Shown here: positions 43,101 through 52,000 of the stretch, piece after piece
Numbering within the stretch: position 1 is the stretch's first letter
Layout of the letters: every line of letters begins with the position of its first letter
DNA from: Atriophallophorus winterbourni
Lineage: Eukaryota > Platyhelminthes > Trematoda > Plagiorchiida > Microphallidae
Reading direction: 5' to 3'
Length of the DNA stretch: 64,000 bases
NCBI GenBank assembly: GCA_013407085.1
Contig: JACCGJ010010187.1
Coordinates: 62,001-126,000, forward strand
Made by a program: the position numbers and the translations under genes
The notes under the pieces: generated by a model
What the model was told of the DNA's origin: nothing
What the model saw: the letters and a program-made list of their open reading frames with translations, nothing else
The model's database searches: none

Positions 43101-46100
43101 CTTTTAACGATCTATTACCGCAACAGAGTTCATTCTGCTGGTTTCTATTCTTTACTTAATAGTGCTTACTTTCTCTTTCAACTTTTGCTGTACCACCGAT
43201 TGATTAAACCACCACCTTCAATGTGCAATTACCGATAGGCTGCAAGACAAGGAAGTGCCTAAAATACCGACGATGACAATTGCGAACTCATAATAGTTCG
43301 GGTTTCGGAAGGATTGTATTAGAACGGTTCGCGCCACAGCATTTGCAGAAGCATGAGAAGATGGGCAACATCAGACGCAATCGAAATATATGCAATTCGT
43401 CGACCTCGGTCAAACGAGCCCAGTGTGGCGATGGCTTGAAGTGTATCGGTTGGCACGACATCGATTGGCAAATCAGGTTGAAATGACAACCGGGACAGAC
43501 ATGTTTGAGGATCAGTGTTGAGTTTGTGTGATTTGTGTTATGCGCAATGAACCCATTTGACCAATCGGCTTCTCTTGTGTCGTGGGCTTCGTGGGTGAAC
43601 GTAATTAGCGTTGGACTGGTTGACCTCAGGAACGAAGAAATACACAAACCACGGGAGTGCGTGCAGCGCGGGGGATAGCGTGATTATTGTTGGACCGATG
43701 AAACGGACATGTGATAATGGGCCAGATGTTCGCCGTCTGCCACTTGTTTACCTGACATGACTTGACGTAATCATTTCCGGCTTGTCTTCCCCACACGCTA
43801 CAGCATATCTGTAATCACGTGTTACATTGATACTAATTGTGACGTGACTCTAACACCTGCCACGATAAACAAAAATGAGTGAACGGGAGTAATGTGTGAT
43901 AGGCTGTTTCGCTAACTTTCCCCGGTCGTAAACGATACTACCGGCTATACTCTGGTTGTCATCATCAATTACACCGAGCACGATTGCATTCAAGGAAAAT
44001 TAGAACAGTGGAACAATGTTGAAGCGTGGCTTAAATGTCAAAGATTGTGTAACACTTCACCTTGGTCTCAAAGCTTAACTTTGTCTAAAACATGGACAAT
44101 GCTTCAATTCACAAGCTTCTTGTCTTAAGCTGATATGAAAATATCGTTTGAAAAATCTAAAATCACTTTTGTCCTTGAATTGTTTCAGCTATTTTCGTAT
44201 CGCGCGCTACATGGCTAATCGATGTCCAACGAATTGAATGTTTACTACCAGGCAAGACTAGATAATCAGGGCAATCCTCTACCCCAACCTGACCCGCGCA
44301 GTCACAAAACTGCTCGTGAAAAACACAAGGTCCATATTTGCATGCTTTTCAATCATACACACTACATGACCAGTTTCTTGCTGTTTGCGCTCATCAGGTA
44401 GAGACAGTAGGATCATGATTCACATGTAGTGAGTGAAGAGCGCCTTTGAAGATGATTGCCAGTAGAGATAATAGAACCGGTTGGTAACTGTGACAACCGG
44501 CGAAGGCTGGTCGAAAACTTTTTGTGTTTAAGACATTCACATTCAAACGCGTGCTTCGGTTTTTATCATTTTCGGAATAAACGCTGGCCAATCAGTGCTC
44601 ACTTGTATCATAGGATTCGGGAATAAAAGTGATCAAAGTCTAAAAGCATTACCTCCAGGGTGAATCGTGAACCAACAGAAAAGGGGACGGAAAGCGCAAA
44701 GAATGATGCCGTTTACATCGGGTCGAGTGTCTTTGAAGTGTAGTTGAACAATAGCATAAACGTTGAGATTGGTGAGGTCGTCAGACCGATTGACTTGATA
44801 TCTTGATTACACATCCCTCGAAATTACAGTCCACTACCGGTTTCTGGCAGTTTGCTGTCATCAGGTGGAGACAGTAAGATTAGGTTCAGTGAACCTTGAA
44901 CGAGTGGATAAATGGTAAACAAAGATATACTTGAACGACACTGTTGCATAGGGTTCGTACAACGAACCACGATGTCAAACACAGAATAACATAGTGATTC
45001 GTGGTCAAGCACTCAAGGCGCTCATGGATGACCAAAGTGATGTGTTGCTCATATCCCTCGAAATTACACTCCACAACCGGTTTCTGGCTGTTTGCCGTCA
45101 TCAGGTGGAGACAGTAAGATCATGTTCAGTGAGCCTTGAAACAGTGGTAAAGTGGCAAACAAAGTTATACTTGTATGCCACTGTTACATAGGGTTCGTAC
45201 AACGAACCACGATGTTCAAACACCGAATCACAAAGTGATTCTTGGTCACTCACACAAGGCGCTTATGGATGACCAAAGTAATGTGTTGCTCACATCCCCA
45301 TGGGATAGAGAAGATAGTCCTCTCTGCTAAAAGTCATCACACGAAAGCATGACATATGAGCAGAAATAGCAATAAAAACTTCGCGATCTCACGACCCAAC
45401 TAATGATTGGTTTGAAAGCAACTCGAATAGGCATGTTCCAGTATCAATCGCCCATAGAGAATAATGCAGAAATTTCAAGTGATCGCAATACCCATGAAGT
45501 ACTAACTGGTGACAGTGAGTTATGTGCTAGAATTATTAACGAACTACTCAAGATTTCCATAATTCATAGACAGCACCAATTATCGATCATATTGCAAGAA
45601 CGGTAAGTTCTGGTGGAGGAATTCACACGGGCATGACCACGACAAGTGTTTCGGAAATTGCGCTCTAACTGGTTTATATGTAATTAACCCGGCTCTTGGC
45701 TCGTCACCTGAAGCCTAAGCAACAAAAAATCACGTTTTCTCAGTTAATTCTAGTTAGCAAAAAGAATATGGAAAATTTTCCACTAAAATCACATTTTCTC
45801 CGAACACAAGCAGACTAAACCCATAGAATCTTTGTCGAGCTAATTTGGTATGTATGTCAATGTACACTTGATTGTCGGAACCAAGCTGCATCACAGTGTT
45901 ACTTTGCTGAGAAAACTGGATCCACCTTAGTTTATGAGTATGATCGTAAACATTGATCATATATTGCTAATATTATCGTTTCTTGTAATTTTAGGCTTGT
46001 CGACACATACAGAATCACTTGCTATTAGAACTATTAGGGTAAACGACCAGCTCATCTCAAGGTTGCATTTGAACCAGTGACATGGCAGTATCTGAAAGTT

Positions 46101-48888
46101 TATAATTTGTATTGTTTCAAAATGTCAGATTTCATATTCTCAAAGTCGCTAATGATTCGCATTGCAACATCGGAAAGGTTCCAATCTAATTGACTAACCA
46201 GAATGCCACAACTTTTAAAAAAATGCAAACATCCGACCCCATTCGAGTCAGTTGAATGACAACAAATCACGGCAAAATCTCACTCAAATTGTACCGACAC
46301 GAAATTCTTCAATGCACGAAGGTTCACACTAGTGTCCTTGAATTATAGAATATCACTGGTGAACCACAAAAAGTGCCTGGTTTGCATAATTCAAGGTTTT
46401 TAATGGTCTAAAAAGCAACAAGCTTAACAACAACCACAGGATGCTAAAAATTGAAATTTAAGTGTATAAACAATATAAGAACATAGATTAAACATAATGT
46501 ATTGCTGTCCGGACACGACAAACACGCAGAGCGACAAGTCATCAGTGGCCATATACTATGCTTGATAAATGATATATTCCTAATTACTGCATATAAAGGA
46601 CTTCAAATTCCCCATCCTTTGGTGGATCAGATAATGTTATACACATATTTGATCATATACGTTGCAAACTGATTAATATACTTTTATTTTTAAAAGTGTC
46701 TTGGACTTTATTCACAGAATAGCTAGAGAGATAAAATATTCATTTGCATGCTTTTCCGTCATTCACACCCCACGACCGGTTTCGTGCTGTTTGCACTCAT
46801 CAGGTAGGGACAGTAAGATCAGGATCCGCATGCGCTAGAGAGATGCTTTCCGTTTTCGATATAATATTCAATTTTGAGGCAAGGTCAGTTGAATACATTA
46901 CCGATTCGGTCATGCACGCGAATGTTTAACTGCTGCTATAAACGGACGCCAGATTGTGGAGATGTCCCCAAATCTAAATTGTTGACCACATTCCTTTGCG
47001 ATTTAACTCGCTTCATAAATGGCTTCATCGTTTACCATTATGACCTGTGTCCAGAACATACTCAGCTAGGGCTGAATCGTGAATCATTGATTGATATTAA
47101 CTGGAATTGCGTGGATGCTTCCCGATTCGCTATTTTTGTCCGGTTATCTTAGTACACATACCAGTTTGCACGCAGTTTTGAGCTGGGCAAAAAGGATCAC
47201 GAGTCTAAACAAGGTTTGAAGATGTAAGCCACGGTTGGATAAAGCTGGCAAGACCAGCCTGTTCGAACACACACGCGCAGATGGACTAAACCCATGTGCG
47301 TGAACAAAACATCCCGAGTTGCATACATTTCCATCCCCGGTTTTGTACTGTTTGCTGTGTGTGATTGAAAAGCATGGAAATCCGGATATTTTGTTCAACC
47401 ACATAGGTTTAACCTATCTGCACGTGTGGGAACATACGAGTGAAAATATTGGTCGTGCCAACCTTATTCAACAGTGGCGCAACTTGTTTTCCATTATTCC
47501 ACTGCTTCAAGCGCATGCGGATCCTGATCGTACTGTCCCTATCTGATAAGTGAAAAGAGCACCGAGCAAGTCGTTGTGTGCGTGCCGGAAATGTAAGCAA
47601 ATGTGGATATTTTGATCGCGGTCTGTTTATGTGGCTCTTAACAGCGTGTAGCGTAAGGTTAGTTCCAAGTCTTTTCCTCGGTTTTTCTGGATGTGCTATG
47701 GATGTGCTACGGAATTTCGGGGACATTTAGTGTCATTATAATTATTCATCAAACAGAAAATGGAGTGGTGAATTGAGTTTTCTTCTTTTTAATTTACCAT
47801 TAAAATATTTATTATCGTTTCATAGTAATTGAGCGCTCAGCGACCGTGAAAAATCAGAACCTTCGAATTATTAACTAATCATTTTAGTAATAGAACATCG
47901 AAACAGAGGTCAACAGTGGCGATGAAGCCACATTGGATCTCATCAATGTAGAATCGTCTCAATACAGATAATTCGTGATTTATTGCCTTATACTAACAGA
48001 CGTCAGTTTATTAAGTCACACGATAACAAAATCATCACACACCGTGGATTAAGATGATCGTATATCTGACACATATATGTCACCAAAACGTGCGTAGTAC
48101 GGATTTATGAAAAACCGCGAAAATCGGGGTATTTGCACAAGGAAAGAGAAATAATCTAAATGGCATCATATACTACTTCTATTAAATATACTTGCCTTTG
48201 TAAGTGTAAGCGGCCTGTATCGGATCGTAACCGAATAAACTACACCCAGTAAGCCCATACTTCCAGCCGCACAACTCAGTAGATCATCGCCAGTATATTC
48301 AATCAAGTCCCCATCAGAATTCACGATAGTGATTGCCAATACTTCATCCGTTAGACATGCTCCTTGAGCTGCTGAATTAGGTCCTGCTATACCTGGAACA
48401 CAGGCGGTTACAGCGCCAACCACCGTAGAGTGAAGTGAATACACATCGGGGTATTGCGCAACTTCAATATTACTAGCAACCAAGAACTCTGACAGTTCAT
48501 CGAAAGTGACGCCAGCTAGTATACGAAGTCCCGTTAATTCCTCCTCCTCTCCGTCTTTGTTTATTTCCGGGAATTGAACAAATTTTATTCTCGGTTGTTC
48601 GCCCAAGTTACTGAGGTCAATAATAACCGAAACGGGGGTGATATAATAGTTAGGATCTCCGCCAGTGCAACCTCCAACGGCGCGTACTACCATCTTCAAA
48701 TGACGAGATGCTCTGATCACTCTGGCAATTTCAGAGTAGGTCTTTGGCTGAGCACGTATATTCAGCGAAGTTTTGCCGGGGCGGGCTGTCAAGTGTAATG
48801 GGAAACATTCGAGTATTGGACTGGGTCCGACCAGCTTCTGTAAATCCTCACGAATCGTGTTTATCAAACTTGGAGCGATCACTTGCAT
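36888..48888 (-). CDS. FAD-linked oxidase, gulonolactone/aldonolactone-oxidase-like (4 exons)
   Basis: The exons are 48888-48196, 40585-40106, about 38734-38345 and 37142-36888, giving about 605 residues. Exon 1 codes for a PCMH-type FAD-binding domain: VRAVGG at about residue 70, VIIDLSNL, LRILAGVTFDELSEFL, SLHSTVVGAVTACVPGIAG and AAGSMGLLGVVYSVTIRYRP, in the order seen in the aldonolactone oxidase family. The later exons give the C-terminal substrate domain, and the protein ends in VDGKRK. The usual GxGHS histidine for covalent FAD is replaced by GGCTGG, so FAD may be held non-covalently. The ATG at 48888 has an in-frame TGA two codons upstream, which supports the start unless a 5' exon is spliced near it. 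The exon 2/3 junction is not settled. The substrate cannot be told from sequence. No signal peptide or membrane segment is evident. Confidence 0.8.
37352..37740 (+). mobile_element. CR1-like LINE fragment, 3' part of reverse transcriptase
   Basis: The first frame reads VFNRLKRVFGKFSPKILTRV, MNTYLRPVMENSVQSWSQWL and KKDVELKQPIYHCLTKLV. After a stop near 37538 it continues in another frame with NKPYKERIAHPNLFDFPYRR, IRGDLIILYKIFYTPNHLLR and DLFTRADTRNN, and then a VVPHSRLN stop. This is the standard C-terminal end of CR1/Jockey-type LINE polyproteins. It lies antisense in intron 3 of the oxidase gene and is inactive. Confidence 0.8.
38345..38734 (-). CDS. FAD oxidase exon 3
   Basis: The frame reads FNYYSSSTYDSLLPTHNYL, GRVYNFGVRVHFTGPAKFAQ, then GGRPTELYDLIQDVYDMNPY and SDWPMDN, ending at donor AAC|GTGAGT in phase 0. 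The 5' edge is uncertain. Possible acceptors are TTGAG| (exon start 38730) or TTCCAG| (38723), and neither is in phase 0 with the strongest exon 2 donor. A shifted donor or a missed small exon is possible. Confidence 0.75.
40106..40585 (-). CDS. FAD oxidase exon 2
   Basis: It begins after a TTCTCGCGCTCTAG acceptor and codes for 160 residues from VNYQFIPWSDLLDTSNELL through FVIPTQYRLRMLDETHGPN and PIVIQFTPWALDSMERIRD to LNLKEFNQ. The donor region CAG|GTGTGT offers several overlapping GT positions. Confidence 0.85.
41060..41220 (+). repeat. Element X fragment
   Basis: CAGATCAGATCGTATTGACA, then ACCGGCACGGACAAACTG, matches the central block of the copies at 43450 and 2895. The flanks diverge. 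It lies in oxidase intron 1. Confidence 0.5.
41230..43250. other. Oxidase intron 1, no further feature recognised
   Basis: Only short open frames without family resemblance. 41660-41760 shares a CGGTTCAAATCGTTTCC block with 35224-35240, which may mark another dispersed repeat. Confidence 0.4.
43280..43760 (+). repeat. Element X, best preserved copy
   Basis: 43390-43720 is the reference for the family also found at 2830-3790, 10920-11165 (reverse) and 41060-41220. Its landmarks are GATGGCTTGAAGTGTATCGG, GACAACCGGGACAGACATG, TTTGACCAATCGGCTTCTC and GGGCTTCGTGGGTGAACG. It has no long open frame. Because the 2830 copy follows directly on a CR1-like fragment, it may be a LINE 3' untranslated region, but this is unproven. 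Confidence 0.6.
44340..44410 (-). ncRNA. Hammerhead motif, family A, in oxidase intron 1
   Basis: On the minus strand it has CTCTAC (stem I), CTGATGA, GCGC-AAACA-GCAA (stem II, partly unpaired), GAAA, then CTGGTC before the cleavage point at 44368/44367. Both core boxes are intact but stem I is weak. The downstream sequence matches other family A copies (GATTGAAAAGCATGCAAAT). Confidence 0.55.
44829..44870 (-). ncRNA. Hammerhead ribozyme motif, family B
   Basis: This is the second unit of the tandem pair. CTGATGA and GAAA are intact, stem I has 5 pairs, stem II is weaker (AGC against GCC), and stem III is ACCGGT. Cleavage is predicted after TA at 44835. Confidence 0.55.
45069..45110 (-). ncRNA. 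Hammerhead ribozyme motif, family B, both core boxes intact
   Basis: Stem I is CTCCAC with GTGGAG (6 pairs). Then come CTGATGA, C-GGC-AAACA-GCC-A (stem II with a C/A mismatch at its base), GAAA, the loopless palindrome ACCGGT as stem III, and predicted cleavage after TT at 45075. The mismatch at the base of stem II is shared by other family B copies and may lower activity. Confidence 0.65.
45310..46730. other. Oxidase intron 1, no feature recognised
   Basis: No repeat family or coding segment could be supported here. Confidence 0.4.
46768..46809 (-). ncRNA. Hammerhead ribozyme, type I, family A, fully intact core
   Basis: On the minus strand stem I is CCCUAC with GUGGGG (6 pairs including one G-U). 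The core is CUGAUGA, and stem II is GUGC-AAACA-GCAC (4 pairs with a G-C closing pair). Then come GAAA, the self-complementary ACCGGU in place of stem III and loop, and predicted cleavage after UC (46774/46773). Every universally required nucleotide is present. Because ACCGGU leaves no loop, cleavage would probably need two ribozymes paired to each other. It lies sense in oxidase intron 1, about 140 bases downstream of a Penelope-like endonuclease remnant on the same strand. Confidence 0.75.
46860..47152 (-). mobile_element. Penelope-like element GIY-YIG endonuclease remnant
   Basis: The minus strand codes in pieces for an 'RTKIANREASTQFQ' segment and a DSALAEYVLDTGHN segment, collinear with 20220-20330 on the plus strand (both at nucleotide level and in the S-A/V-L-A-E-V-L-D-T-GH motif). 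Frameshifts and stops follow. It is directly followed on the minus strand by the intact hammerhead at 46809-46768, the order expected for a Penelope-like element with a hammerhead in its terminal repeat. Confidence 0.6.
47300..47640 (+). repeat. Family A hammerhead repeat with inverted junction
   Basis: 47349-47600 (plus) is one unit: GATTGAAAAGCATGGAAAT at its start and a decayed ribozyme (CTATCTGATAAGTGAAAAGA and following) near 47528-47572. Its spacer matches 17200-17290. Just before it, 47325-47357 is the reverse complement of a ribozyme core (CAGCAAACAGTACAAAACCG on minus). The two therefore meet in an inverted junction. Confidence 0.55.
48196..48888 (-). CDS. FAD oxidase exon 1 (FAD-binding domain)
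   Basis: It codes for 231 residues from MQVIAPSLINTIREDLQKL to TIRYRPLTLTK. The exon ends ACAAAG and is followed by GCAAGT, the usual form of a GC donor, and joins exon 2 in phase 0. An alternative GT donor 5 bases further on (GTATAT) would break the frame with exon 2. Confidence 0.85.
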
Positions 48889-49800
48889 ATTTCAGTGTAA
48901 ACGGTTATTCAGTGTTTTTGCCGAATCCAGAGCAACGCATACACTCAATATACAAGCATTTGTGGGACGCAGCAGGGCGATAGTTTAACTAAGTCGTTCG
49001 AACTATTGACAGAGGTGTTGCGTGAGCGATCACGTGATAAATCTAGGTCATGTGTTTTATAAACGCAACCGCGCAATTCGGCAACATAAAAGTACTTTAA
49101 AATGCAATGATTTGAGAAGCTGATTTGAGTCCCAAAAAAATAATCCAGAATGTTTTTGATATGACTCGTTGATGCATCTTTCGGAAACTGATATAAATCC
49201 GAAAAATTTAAGTCTTATTGGATCAAAATCTATTTTCGCATGTTTTGGGGATCTCAGAACTCACACAACCTCACAAAGGAGTGCATGATGCGATTACTGT
49301 CACAACATCCGGAGCTCATCTGTTGCACAACCACCCGATAACACCGACAAAAGAACGAGCTGGAGAAGAAGCACGTTGCATTACCACACGACAACCGCAC
49401 CGATCGGAGATTCGTTGGATATTCACGAAAACGCGGCGTGTCGAGCCGTGTGTCCGTTGCATTAAGGTTCACCCAGTCCAGTTGGATATAACTTTCCATT
49501 TCTAATGACTCAAGCTAAGAAATTGGAAATAATCGCCAGCGTAATGGGTCCTAGAGACCTGAAGCAAAAGCCGTAGGTTGAACTGAAGTTTATTCATATT
49601 GTTGTAACTAACACACGCAACAACTCCGAAGATGATTCTCAATTACTTCGAGAAAAAATCGAACAGCAAAAGAACGTTGGTCCGTTAGACAAAGCATGAA
49701 CCTTGAAACCACGGCTGGATGTGTTCAAACACATAAAACACATGGAACCGCCGTCAGACCAAGGGTGTAGTACAAACGAATACTAAGTTGCCTAAGGCGA
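48889..49800. other. Region 5' of the FAD oxidase; no gene recognised
   Basis: It should hold the oxidase promoter or a 5' untranslated exon, but no element can be assigned. 49240-49760 is clearly less AT-rich and may be an unidentified repeat. 49735-49770 read on minus contains the ACACCCTTGGTCTGACGG start of a family C hammerhead, truncated. Confidence 0.4.
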
Positions 49801-49819
49801 GATCAAGGTGATTTAAACC

Positions 49820-50112
49820 GGAACCTTGTACTAACCCTATGTAACAGTGGCATACAAGTATAACTTTGTTTACCACTTTACCACCGTTTCAAGGCTCCCT
49901 GAACCTGATCTTACTCTCGCCACCTGACGACGGCAAACAGCTAGAAACCGGTAGTGGTGTGTAAGGGATGGGGATGTGAGTAACACATTATTTTGGTCAT
50001 CCATAAGCGCCTTGAGTGCTTGACCAAGAATCACTTTGTGATTCTGTATCTGAACATCGTGGTTCGTTGTACGAACCCTATGTAACAGTGGCATACAAGT
50101 ATAACTTTGTTG
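49820..50112 (+). repeat. Hammerhead repeat, family B, one unit with duplicated ends
   Basis: The block ACCCTATGTAACAGTGGCAT begins at 49834 and recurs at 50075 (241 bp), so one full unit is flanked by direct repeats of about 38 bp. It contains the same TCACTTTGTGATTC palindrome and GTTCGTTGTACGAACCC hairpin as the other family B copies. Confidence 0.75.
49918..49959 (+). ncRNA. Hammerhead ribozyme motif, family B
   Basis: Stem I is CGCCAC with GTGGTG (6 pairs, one G-U). Then come CTGACGA, C-GGC-AAACA-GCT-A (stem II), GAAA, the palindromic ACCGGT, and predicted cleavage after TA at 49953. Both core boxes are intact. The C/A at the base of stem II is as in other family B copies. Confidence 0.6.
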
Positions 50113-50270
50113 AACCTTGTCAATTCTTAAACTTTTGGCCCAACGAAACTTTTATGTCAGAACGTTACTAAAAATATCTTCTAACCAATTTATTGCAAAC
50201 TTATTTTCATGACTATGGATTTCCGATCGGCCTCAAATATCTTGCACGCGTAATTTCACATTGAAACTCG
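50113..50270 (+). repeat. Decayed family C (Penelope-type) terminal sequence
   Basis: GTCAGAACGTTACTAAAAAT, then ATCTTCTAACC, resembles the post-cleavage flank of the unit at 8381. The CTGACGA box is reduced to CCAACGA and the GAAA box is lost. Confidence 0.4.
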
Positions 50271-50339
50271 CAATCCTGGCCAAGATTACATAAGTGATTA
50301 CTCACTCGAACTAGTAGTTAAAATATTAAAATAAGGTGA

Positions 50340-50870
50340 CGTTTGGTGAAAACGTATGGAAACTGGCTCGAAAGCGTCTTCGCAAGCTAAGAAAACCTTC
50401 CGTCACATCTTGAACATGACGTGGATGGATATACTAGCGAACGCAGAAGGGCTCGCGAAAGCTGATCTACAGAAAATGTTCACTCTGATATCGCTGGTTC
50501 AGTCATGTGTACAGAATAAAAGAACGCGTGCATTACAAAAGACCTATTCTAGGTTGAGTTGAAATTAGGAAACCGACCTGTGGCCCAGACGTTTGTGAAG
50601 GAGATAAGAACGAACTTGATACTAATTATTCGAACTGCGAAGAACTTGATGACAACCCGGAGTAACAGCGTAAAGATCCGACATTGCTCCTGGCTACGGA
50701 ACGTATATCACCAGCGTGCAATTGACACCGATCAACTGAGCAGCGCGGGAAAGATTGTTCCTCCCAAATCGGACTGGTTAGTTATTTAAAACGCCGTGGA
50801 GCACGAAACACTCATGCGCTTGTGGGGTACATTAACGGTCGACATCGACCGAACGAAGCCGACCTGTACC
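50340..50870 (+). mobile_element. RTE-type LINE 3' fragment
   Basis: The frame from 50356 reads FRHILNMTWMDILANAEGL, then AKADLQ, matching the last coding part of the right-edge copy (63930-64000). 50690-50870 matches the C-terminal zinc-finger-like region and 3' end (CAGCGTGCAATTGACACCGA; the GACATCGACCGAACGAAGCC hairpin). The middle is deleted. Confidence 0.65.
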
Positions 50871-50879
50871 TGAAATTAA

Positions 50880-52000
50880 TCCTTCATTCCACATGGCTAT
50901 CTAATCGAATAAATAAACCTATGTGCAGGCTGAGTGCGTAGTACTTCGATTACGGACCTTAAAGTCGTGTGAGGGTTTGTACCTCCGCGACCCATTGAGC
51001 TTTACTGGTTTGCGACCTGGTGGAACCACTCATACTAAAGTCGATGCATAGAGGTCAGTCGAACTTAGTTTCAACACAGAATTGGTAGATAAACTCGGTT
51101 ATTCACGTGTTTAGACACGGAACTAGCAGTATCCCAGCACACAACACCATAGCCATCATAATAATTCCAACTCTGTCGTGCATCAGCCGTCACGCATGAT
51201 AAACCAGACATCCATACCTATGTATACAGCGGAAAACAAGCTATTGCAGGCGTTACTCATTGTTTTCTTCCCCACACCCTCCTCACCTTTTAACAATTTT
51301 CATTCAGCATCCAGTGTGATAAGTGCCCGACCTAAACTGATGACAGCAAAGATATCTACGAGAAATTCAGTGCACCATAGCACCGTATCAGTTCAGGTAC
51401 CACTATTATAGCTTAAGATGAGTGCAACTTGTTTTGTGAAACAGAGAAAAGAATTGGGACATCTAGATGATCAATAGGTTTCATTTACCACCTTTCCATA
51501 TCTATTTAAGCTTATCTCGTGTCAAGGTAGTCCAAAAATCGGCACTAGCTACCGATGTACTGCCCACAATCATGATTAAGCTTTATCATTCGTTGCATTC
51601 CAAAAGTAGCTTACCAAATATCTGGAAACAACGTGACACCAGTGTTACTGCTAGGTTGAACATATGTATGCACGCTAGCACATTCCAATCATGTGGATGG
51701 ACATCTAGTGGCATCACGCTCAGCGAGGTCAAAAACGAACAGTTGTGCGAAATACAACATCCAATCTCCGTATTTTATGTAGTACATTAGCTCGAAAACA
51801 AACGTCTCACACAGCAACCAAGCGTGGACGCGGATAATCTTAAATTACAACTCGACCAGTCTTAAATGACATTCGAACTGACAAACGCATCTCCAATTCG
51901 TGGATTGAACACCTCAATTGATTACACCGTATTTCGTTCCACTTCAAAACCGTACCTGAGAGCTATGGCGATGACTTGAAGTGATAGACAGGTAGACAGA
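50880..52000. other. No gene recognised
   Basis: Less AT-rich than average, with open frames of up to 107 codons (51467-51790) that show no family resemblance. Probably old repeat sequence. Confidence 0.4.

Larger units (their letters stand above)
44815..45300 (-). repeat. Hammerhead repeat, family B, tandem 240 bp units in oxidase intron 1
   Basis: Two units lie with predicted cleavage points 240 bases apart (45075/45074 and 44835/44834). A third, partial unit to about 45300 stops before its ribozyme. Each unit has the TCACTTTGTGATTC palindrome and the GGTTCGTTGTACGAACCC hairpin. They lie in the sense direction of the oxidase gene. Confidence 0.8.

Noticed and set aside
46874..47152. Open frame of 92 codons on the plus strand
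   Set aside because: It is the antisense shadow of the Penelope-like remnant. The same antisense frame appears at 20206-20409.
51467..51790. Open frame of 107 codons on the plus strand
   Set aside because: No recognisable domain, no splice sites in a sensible arrangement, and it lies in a repeat-rich stretch.
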